Assembly (NCBI GenBank): GCA_037147235.1
Contig: JBAWVO010000263.1
Location: 1 to 9,031, forward strand
DNA: 9,031 nucleotides
Direction of reading: 5' to 3'
From: JANXQG01 sp037147235
GTDB lineage: Bacteria; Planctomycetota; Planctomycetia; Pirellulales; Thermoguttaceae
Of the stretch, positions 1 through 6,000 are shown piece by piece. The position numbers were made by a program, and so were the translations under genes. The notes under the pieces are model-generated. The model was not told the origin of the DNA. It saw only the letters and a program-made list of their open reading frames with translations, and did no database searches. The stretch's first letter is position 1. Each line of letters starts with the position of its first letter.

Positions 1-263
1 TTTCAATTCTCAATTTTCAATTCTCAATTCCCCATGCAAATTGTCGGACGGGGGGAGCGGGGGGGCCCCTCGCCAACCGAACCGTAACCCTGAACCGCAT
101 CCTCCCCAATTTTCAATTTTCAATTCTCAATTTTCAATTCTCAATTCCCCATGCAAATTGTCGGACGGGGGGCATTATCGCCAACCGAACCGTAACCCTG
201 AACCGCATCTTCCCCAATTTTCAATTTTCAATTTTCAATTTTCAATTTGCAATCCTCTTCCCC
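1..263. repeat. 117-bp tandem repeat containing YTCAATT heptamer blocks
   Basis: Positions 1-33 are identical to 118-150, which gives an exact period of 117 bp. One full unit spans 34-150, a diverged unit spans 151-263, and the tail of an earlier unit is cut by the window edge. Each unit has a head (ATGCAAATTGTCGGACGGGG...), a conserved core (CGCCAACCGAACCGTAACCC and following bases to the CATC) and a tail of heptamers TTTCAAT/TCTCAAT. The heptamer blocks lie at 1-28, 111-145 and 219-253, the last unit being TTGCAAT. The second unit lacks 9 bp of the G-rich stretch near 56-70. Both 117 and 9 are multiples of three, so one reading frame stays open throughout and joins the pseudopilin gene. The copy number upstream is unknown. 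Confidence 0.9.
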
Positions 264-856
264 GAAGAAGGGCTTTCACGCTCATCGAGCTGATGGTGGT
301 GATCATCATCATCTCGATACTTGCCGGGGCCTTGCTGGGTGCCTTGGGCAAGACTCGCGAAGCCGCCCGCCTGGCTGCCACCAAGGCCACGGTTAAAAAA
401 CTCAACGAGTTGGTGACGCGAAAGTACGAGTCCTACGCGTACCGGCGCGTGCCGTTGAGTGCGTCGGGCATGACGACGGCGGCTCGCAAGGGTATTATCG
501 ACTACCTAAAGCAGGTGGAAATGCCGAAACAATGGACCGACGTATCCCCCGTCCCTACGAACACTAATATCAAGCAGTCGGCCATGTCACGACTTTACAA
601 GGCCAAGTACGACGCTTACCAGACCAAAAACAACAAGGCGCCTAGTACGGTCAATGAGCAGGCCAAGTGTCTCTATTTATGGGTTATGACCTCGATTCCC
701 GAGGCCAAACCGATGTTTAACGGCAGCGAGATCGCCACCGACGGCGACGGCTGGAAGATGTTCATCGACGGCTGGGGCAACCCCATCGGACTCGTTGCCG
801 ATGGTGACGGCTGGAAGTTTGTCGTCGTGGGCTTCCCCAACGGATTCCCGCTGTAA
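41..856 (+). CDS. GspG-like prepilin-type pseudopilin with a repeat-encoded leader (start uncertain)
   Basis: This is a type II secretion/type IV pilin-like protein. The motif RRRA|FTLIEL lies at residues 75-84 counted from the TTG at 41. Cleavage is expected after A78, with Glu at +5 (E83), followed by one hydrophobic helix (VVIIIISILAGALLGAL) and then a polar KTREAARLAATKATVKKLNEL helix typical of pseudopilins. The mature chain is about 193 residues. The C-terminus has DGDGWKMFIDGWGNPIG (about 234-250), resembling the D-x-WGNP motif of major pseudopilin GspG, followed by a second DGDGWK. GspG proteins bind calcium in a C-terminal loop; applying that here is inference. There is no in-frame ATG before the motif. 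In-frame TTG codons occur at 41 and 158, both in repeat DNA without a Shine-Dalgarno sequence. The frame is open to base 2, so the true start may lie outside the window. The protein acts at the inner membrane and in the periplasm. Confidence 0.8.
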   Translation: MSDGGSGGAPRQPNRNPEPHPPQFSIFNSQFSILNSPCKLSDGGHYRQPNRNPEPHLPQFSIFNFQFSICNPLPRRRAFTLIELMVVIIIISILAGALLGALGKTREAARLAATKATVKKLNELVTRKYESYAYRRVPLSASGMTTAARKGIIDYLKQVEMPKQWTDVSPVPTNTNIKQSAMSRLYKAKYDAYQTKNNKAPSTVNEQAKCLYLWVMTSIPEAKPMFNGSEIATDGDGWKMFIDGWGNPIGLVADGDGWKFVVVGFPNGFPL

Positions 857-920
857 AACTACTGCACCGACCATTACCAAAGTGACGTTATGCGATACAA
901 CCAAACAAAACACGTCATTC

Positions 921-983
921 GTAGAACGGAATTTATTCCGTTGCCGCGTAGATTTCAGGTGAACGGAATGAATTCCGTGTTAC
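921..983. repeat. Inverted pair of REP-like hairpins over the start of the GspH-like gene
   Basis: The first element is GTAG (921-924) followed by AACGGAAT-TT-ATTCCGTT (925-942), a perfect 8-bp stem with a 2-nt loop. The second, in reverse orientation, is a hairpin at 962-979 (AACGGAAT-GA-ATTCCGTG, one imperfect pair) followed by TTAC, which is GTAA on the other strand. The arms 918-942 and 962-986 are inverted copies matching at 21 of 25 positions, separated by 19 nt. A GTAG-type tetranucleotide next to a short palindrome is the hallmark of REP sequences mobilised by REP-associated tyrosine transposases (RAYTs). No transposase gene lies in this window, so the element would be non-autonomous. 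It covers the likely ribosome binding site and start codon of the next gene. Confidence 0.75.
957..962 (+). promoter_or_regulatory. Ribosome binding site deciding the start of the GspH-like gene
   Basis: AGGTGA lies 5 nt before ATG 968. The upstream in-frame ATG at 890 has no comparable purine-rich site. Starting at 968 gives the leader MNSVLRRG, 8 residues, a classic short prepilin leader. The site lies in the loop between two REP-like hairpins. Confidence 0.6.
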
Positions 984-1921
984 GTAGGGGCATGACGCTC
1001 GTTGAGTTGCTCGTCGTCGTATCGATCATTGTATTGCTCGCTGCGGCAGCGATCCCGCGACTTCAGCCGGCCATGGATCGATCGCGGGTTCGCGAGGCGG
1101 CACGGTCCGTGCAACTCTATTTAAGCGCAGCCCGTAATCAGGCGATGGCCACCGGACGAAGTTGCGGAGTGATGATCGCGGTGGAGGGCGGCTGTTCGAT
1201 GACGCTCACCCAGGTCGAAACGCCGCCGACCTATGGCGGAGACTCCATGAGCAGCATGGCGACGGTAACCTCGTCGGGCGCGAAAGGCATTTGCAATATA
1301 ACCGGCGTTTCGCCCGCCCTGAGCAAAAGCGATCAGATTCAAATTGGATATCAAGGCTACTGGTTTAACGTGACCTCCGGGACTACCGCGGGCCTTGCCA
1401 ACGTGTGCGGTGAAACACCGGTCTGGACCGCCGGCCAACCGATTAAGGGGCCGTACAAGGTATTGCGCGGGCCAAAGCCTTCCGTCGCGTCCGCCTTGGA
1501 GCTTCCGTCGCCGGCAGTCATCGACTTGACATGGTCAGGTGCCGATCCAGTTGCCGGCAGTTCGCCGACTTATTTGGGCGGCACCTCCCCCGTTTATATC
1601 ATGTTCACGCCCACTGGCAGCGTCGATTGGATTGGGGATATCGGGAATGGCACGAAAATCACTACCCCCGTTTATTTGCTGATCGGCAAACGCGAGAACG
1701 TCAACGACGCAAGTACCCCGCCACAATGGAATCTACAGGACAAAAGCAGTCTTTGGGTTGCCATCAACTCGGCGACCGGCCTGATTGTGACGACCGATTT
1801 GGCTGCCGTCGCCGTCAAGGCTAAAACTGCGGATTCGGATAGTGATGCGAAGGCAAATAATAGTGTGATTAATAATAGCCGCGATTATGCTCGAAAGTCC
1901 GATGCGATGGGAGGGAAGTAG
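968..1921 (+). CDS. GspH-like prepilin-type minor pseudopilin
   Basis: With the start at 968 the product is 317 residues. The leader MNSVLRRG ends at G8, and the mature protein begins MTLVELLVVVSIIVLLAAAA with Glu at +5 (E13), the prepilin peptidase recognition pattern. After the helix come PRLQPAMDRSRVREAARSVQ and YLSAARNQAMATGRS (about 50-65), the amphipathic helix that precedes the beta domain in GspH-type minor pseudopilins. Two cysteines (C66, C76) lie close together in the first predicted strands and two more lie further on, so a periplasmic disulfide is possible. The segment SLWVAINSATGLIVTTD near the C-terminus reads as a terminal beta hairpin, followed by a polar tail rich in Ser, Asp and Asn. 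An alternative start at 890 would add 26 residues, mostly encoded by REP-like DNA. The stop codon is 1 nt before the start of the next gene, so the two are likely co-translated. Confidence 0.8.
   Translation: MNSVLRRGMTLVELLVVVSIIVLLAAAAIPRLQPAMDRSRVREAARSVQLYLSAARNQAMATGRSCGVMIAVEGGCSMTLTQVETPPTYGGDSMSSMATVTSSGAKGICNITGVSPALSKSDQIQIGYQGYWFNVTSGTTAGLANVCGETPVWTAGQPIKGPYKVLRGPKPSVASALELPSPAVIDLTWSGADPVAGSSPTYLGGTSPVYIMFTPTGSVDWIGDIGNGTKITTPVYLLIGKRENVNDASTPPQWNLQDKSSLWVAINSATGLIVTTDLAAVAVKAKTADSDSDAKANNSVINNSRDYARKSDAMGGK
1909..1915 (+). promoter_or_regulatory. Ribosome binding site for the GspI/PilV-like gene
   Basis: GGGAGGG lies 7 nt before ATG 1923, inside the last codons of the upstream gene. 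It favours 1923 over the in-frame ATG at 1887, which would overlap the upstream gene by 35 nt. Confidence 0.7.
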
Positions 1922-1922
1922 T

Positions 1923-2825
1923 ATGGAGAGTTGTCTGTTGTCCGTTGTCGGTTGTCCGTTGTCGGAAGCAGCCGCAGCGACCACTGTGCGAGAGAGTCCC
2001 CGCGCACTTCCCACCGTCCACCGTCCACCATCCACCGTCCACCGCCCCCCCACCACTTCCCCCCGCGGCATGAGTCTCCTGGAAGTCCTGGCGGCCATTG
2101 GCGTGCTGTCGATCGGCCTGCTGGGCTTGGCTGCGCTGCTGCCGATCGGACGTTATGCGATTGCCGAAGCCAACAAGGCCGACCACGCCGGCAATTGCGG
2201 CCGTGCCGCTCTCCGCGCTGTCGTCATCCGCCACATGCTCGATTCGGCACCCCCTCAGGGCAAAGCCGCCATAAGTAGTGCAGTTTTCAACGACTTCACC
2301 GACGACCTGATCGTGCAACTACCCGAGGATATGAAGCCACCCCAACCGATCGGGAAACCGACAGTCGCCCCGGATTATAGGGGCGATTACAAATGGTTTA
2401 TGACGGCGATTCCGAACCCCAGCAACCCAGCGCAATTCACGGTTTCCGTAGTGGTCTGTTTCAAACGAGACTCTACTGAAACGACGGCCAGCATAGCGGC
2501 TGCCGACTTCTACGATGCAGTGAATGGTGTGGCATTGGGTGGCGGGAGCGTAAAGCTCACCCTCACCAAGCCTGCCGCCCCCTTTGAAGTGAAAGAGAAC
2601 GATTGGATTGCTTTGTGCGGCACAAGCATGGATGCCGCGAAACCACAGGCACTTTGCCACTGGTATCGTGTCGCGGCCGCGGGCGATGACGGCGTTAGCC
2701 TGACCCTGACAGGGCCGGATTGGGATACAAGCTATACGACAACCGCCGTCGCCCTGGGGCAAAGCGTACTTGGCGTCTACACAACAACGGTCGAAGTGCC
2801 GACGGATCCAACGTGGAAGAATTAA
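1923..2825 (+). CDS. GspI/PilV-like prepilin-type minor pseudopilin with a long repeat-encoded leader
   Basis: From ATG 1923 the product is 300 residues. The first 49 residues are a leader ending SPRG, and cleavage is expected after G49. The mature part begins MSLLEVLAAIGVLSIGLLGLAALLPIG, with Glu at +5 (E54) and one hydrophobic helix, resembling PilV/GspI-type proteins. Then follows GRYAIAEANKADHAGNCGRAALRAV, the helical stalk, and a mostly beta, weakly conserved domain that I cannot assign further. The leader is far longer than the usual 6-25 residues and is largely encoded by two heptamer arrays: one gives LLSVVGCPLS, the other the low-complexity PTVHRPPSTVHRPP. The internal ATG at 2070 would start at the first mature residue and lacks both a leader and a Shine-Dalgarno sequence, so it is unlikely. 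GspI works with GspJ and GspK at the pseudopilus tip; here K follows but J is not seen. Confidence 0.78.
   Translation: MESCLLSVVGCPLSEAAAATTVRESPRALPTVHRPPSTVHRPPTTSPRGMSLLEVLAAIGVLSIGLLGLAALLPIGRYAIAEANKADHAGNCGRAALRAVVIRHMLDSAPPQGKAAISSAVFNDFTDDLIVQLPEDMKPPQPIGKPTVAPDYRGDYKWFMTAIPNPSNPAQFTVSVVVCFKRDSTETTASIAAADFYDAVNGVALGGGSVKLTLTKPAAPFEVKENDWIALCGTSMDAAKPQALCHWYRVAAAGDDGVSLTLTGPDWDTSYTTTAVALGQSVLGVYTTTVEVPTDPTWKN
1929..1963. repeat. NGTTGTC heptamer array, 5 units
   Basis: Five back-to-back 7-mers of the form NGTTGTC (AGTTGTC, TGTTGTC, CGTTGTC, GGTTGTC, CGTTGTC) begin 6 nt after the start codon at 1923. It is a short tandemly repeated repetitive (STRR) type of sequence, like the heptamer repeats known from filamentous cyanobacteria. 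It is translated as part of the prepilin leader. Confidence 0.85.
2011..2045. repeat. CCACCGT heptamer array, 5 units
   Basis: Five tandem 7-mers CCACCGT, CCACCGT, CCACCAT, CCACCGT, CCACCGC lie within the leader of the GspI/PilV-like gene and encode the PTVHRPP-type stretch. The array ends 25 bp before the first mature codon (ATG 2070). Forward reading is stop-free in all frames. Confidence 0.85.
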
Positions 2826-2827
2826 AA

Positions 2828-3016
2828 ATTCGTCGCGTAGCGACGTTACGATGGTAGCCGTGGGTTTTAACCCACGGAACGGGTGTCGCATGTGAACCGT
2901 GCGTGGCGTAGCCACGCTTGAACATCAGTCGTCGCTACGCGACGAATGGAAGGTGCAGGGTCTTATGGCCCGTGGGTTAAAACCCACGGCTACCATCGTG
3001 GTATCGCTACGCGATG
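2828..3016. repeat. Composite REP/BIME-like palindrome cluster in the I-K intergenic gap
   Basis: This gap contains no gene and is almost wholly palindromic. Arm A (2828-2845) is exactly inverted at 2930-2947. Arm B (2849-2877) is exactly inverted over 29 bp at 2970-2998. B itself is GTAG (2854-2857) plus CCGTGGGTTTTAACCCACGG, a 9-bp stem with a 2-nt loop, the classic REP form. Between them lies GCGTGGC-GTA-GCCACGC (2901-2917). A degenerate copy of inverted A (ATCGC-TAC-GCGAT, 3003-3015) closes the outside. The whole therefore reads A-B-hairpin-A'-B'-A'', a nested inverted structure of about 190 bp. It may act as an RNA stem-loop that stabilises or attenuates the message between the upstream pseudopilins and gspK. 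No T-run follows, so a simple intrinsic terminator is not supported. Confidence 0.85.
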
Positions 3017-3053
3017 AGCCTGTCATCTTAAAATGAGGCAAAACTGAATAACT

Positions 3054-3059
3054 AAAGGA
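3054..3059 (+). promoter_or_regulatory. Ribosome binding site of the GspK-like gene
   Basis: AAAGGA lies 6 nt before ATG 3066, immediately downstream of the palindrome cluster. Confidence 0.65.
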
Positions 3060-3065
3060 TTTATC

Positions 3066-6000
3066 ATGATTACCAAACCCCGTCGCGGTGTTCTCTTGCT
3101 GGTGGTGCTTGCCTTGCTGGCCATGTTTGCCGTGGTGGCGGTGGCCTTTGTGGTCTTGACCGGCGTGGAACGCAAGAGCGCGGAGCGCGTCCGCACAATC
3201 GATACCGTGGTCGTTTCACCGGCCAAACAGCTCAACTCGGCTTTCGATATCGTCCTTCGCGGGTCAACCAATCCGCAATCGGCCATCGGTTGGTGTTCCC
3301 TGCTCGAGAAGATGTATGGATCGAATAATGTTCCTTACAGTGGGATGGGCGTGGGTTACAGCACTTCAGGCTCGCTCCTAACGGTTACCCTTAGCAGCGG
3401 CGGCACAGCGAACCTAGCCCTGCTTCCCAGAAATCCTGCGAATTTGAGCAGCGGCGGCACGCAATCGGTGAATTGCGAATACACGGCACCCGACCATCAA
3501 GATCCGTTGCTGGCGTTTGCAGTTACGGGTACCAATGGCTCGGTTACGGTGCCGATCCCTTCCTTGCACCGCGCCGACTTGATTTCTTACTGGGCGAAGC
3601 TCAGCGATTCACAAAGCGGGAGTTGGACGAACATTCCGCCGGATGTCCTGCGTCAAATCATGTTCCGGCCCAATGGCATCGACCACCCCAACTTTAACGG
3701 CAACAACCAAACCTGGGATCCGATCGCTGGCCCACGGGATGTCGATAACGACGGCGATGGCGTGGCCGACAGCGTGTGGGTGGATTTGGGTTTTCCCGTC
3801 AGCTTCACGGCCGATGGCCGGCCGTATAAGCCGTTATTCGCCATTCTTTGCCTGGACATGGACGGTCGCTTGAACCTCAACGCGCATGGCAACCTGGCAC
3901 AGACCAATTCAAGCTACTCTCAGTATGTGACACTGCCATACACGGGGCCGCTGCCGGGCGATACAGCCTTGCCGCCTCCACTCTCTCCACTCCAGGTGCC
4001 TAGCCAGTTCGCCGGCGTGGTCAGCAGTGCAACGCTTCCCCGTGGCCAAGGCTACGGGCCGGCCGAGGTGAATCTGTCCTCGCTGTTTTCCACAAGTCCC
4101 AATCTGTATCAGGCCATGCTTCAAGGGGGCAACGGTCAGCTTGGCCGTTACGGTGAAGGTGTCGGCACCGGCCTCGCGGGAATCTCAGGTAGCTACACGA
4201 GGCTGATACAGGACCTTTGGTCCAGCTATGGCGGAGACTATTGGGCGAACCTCACCTCCAGCACGTCGGCCGACTCCTGGGGTTCGCCACCCGACACGCA
4301 GGGTTTCGGCGCGATTGGTCTCGATGTTGCCGGGCGACCGCTCTACATTTCCATGGGCGGAACCGTGAAGAACACGCCCTACGACATCGACCTCAGCCGC
4401 AACGCGCCGCGCGCTACCGGGGCCATGACGCCGGACAGCCCATTCTCGGTCAGCGAGCTTGAGCGGATCATCCGCCCCTACGATCGTGATGCATCCTCAC
4501 TACCGCAGAGGCTGTGCGCGTTGACGTTGGCGGACAGCGGAAGCAACAACAGCAACGTCTTGTTCCCGCACCGCATGGAGGTAACCACCGAAAGTTTCCG
4601 TGTCGCAAGTGTCCCGAAAGCGTTTTTGCAAAATGTAACTGCTACAGATCTTCCCGCGGAAATTAAGCAGGGTTTGAAGATGAACTTAAACCGTCCCTTT
4701 GAAATGAAGACGGACTCGCTGGCTACTCGACAGCTTTACGCCAAGGATCTGTACACGTTGATGATGGCCGTGGCCGACACCACGGCCCTCGGGACGCGGC
4801 TCGGGGATGACGGCTGCAAGAGGCTGATCGCCCAATGGGCGATCAATTGTGTTGCTTACCGGGATCACAATTCGATCATGATCCCATTCAAATACGATGG
4901 CACGAACACCGTCTGGGGCTGCAAACGGCCCGACCTGATCATTACCGAAACGCTTGCTTTCCATGATCGGCGGACAGAGGATCGCACCGACGAAAAAGTC
5001 GATCCGGCCAACAAGCAGTACGGTGCCGACCCATCGAGAGTGGACCCGGGGAGCAAGACAACCGAACCCGATCCGACGAAAAAGGATCCGAATTTCGACC
5101 AGAGGTATCGGCCGCAAGGTTCGCTCTTTGTCGAATTGTTCAATCCTTGGTCACCTTTGGAGCCGCAAAGCCGCGACCTGCTCAGCGGCAGCACTGCCGC
5201 CACCGGCGTCCTGTTGAGCCAGACATCCGGCGGCACCAGCGGAACCGGTTCGCCTGTCTGGAGGTTGATCATCATTGATCCGCTGAAGAACCCACCCGTG
5301 AATGGCGAATTACCTGACCCGGACGATCCCGACCCTGCCAAATGTCCGCAGATCGAACGGGCCGTCTATTTCGTCAGCATCAGCAAGACGGGTTTAACGC
5401 TTCCCGCGGACGTGCCGGGCACCGCGGCGGTATATACACCCTCCGTGACAAAACCATTACTGGTCTCGTCCGGACAATACGCGGTGATTGGGTCGGGCGA
5501 GAAGGACCCGCTCAGCCCAAACAAAAAGCAGACATTAATCGGTTTCTATGACACGTCCAAGGTCATCAGTAACCGGAACGGGCGGTATATTACCCTGGGC
5601 TTCAGTGGCGGTATCTATGATGTGACGACGGGGAATCCCTTAATCGTAAGAAACAATACCAATAACCCGGTTCCGCCAGCCGTTGCGGCCATCAAGCTCC
5701 CCTTGGTGCTGTCGATCGATACTCCCAGACGGCTTAGCGTTTCGGAGCCGATAAACGGTTATACCGAGTACGAAAAGGATGTCTCGGGTGGCACCACGGT
5801 TTTGACCTACAGTTCGACCTCGGAAATGTACAGCCAGACGATCGACATTCCTCTGGATCGCCAACGCGAAACAAAAGAGCCTGTCGATGCCAAAAAGCTG
5901 AACAACGACGGAACCTATCCCGGTTTCCGGATCATCTATTTGCAACGACTGGCCGATCCAACAAAGTCCTGGGACGCCACCACGAATCCGTATCGCACGA

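Noticed and set aside
34..90. Short ATG frames (34 and 151) beginning MQIVGRG and ending SPTEP
   Set aside because: They are short, lack ribosome sites and arise from the repeat; the frame continuous with the pseudopilin is better supported. They are mentioned only as a possible leader-type oddity.
1..263. CRISPR-like array from the regular 117-bp repetition
   Set aside because: Units are contiguous, with no unique spacers of constant length, and they contain internal heptamers; this is a plain tandem repeat.
1869..2318. Minus-strand open frame across the heptamer arrays
   Set aside because: Heptamer repeats stay open in several frames and create long shadow frames; there is no recognisable motif, and it overlaps a clear pseudopilin gene.
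2319..2915. 198-codon minus-strand open frame under the GspI/PilV-like gene and palindrome cluster
   Set aside because: No family-like segments; it lies opposite a well-supported gene and ends in REP-like DNA.
2849..2998. Intrinsic transcription terminator between the I-like and K-like genes
   Set aside because: Stems are strong but no U-run follows on either strand, and they match REP form; a regulatory or mRNA-stability role is more plausible.
3738..3773. Dockerin or EF-hand domain in the GspK-like protein
   Set aside because: Only one acidic loop is present, without the paired helices or duplicated 22-residue repeat of dockerins; a single TSP3-like or lineage-specific calcium loop is the most that can be said.
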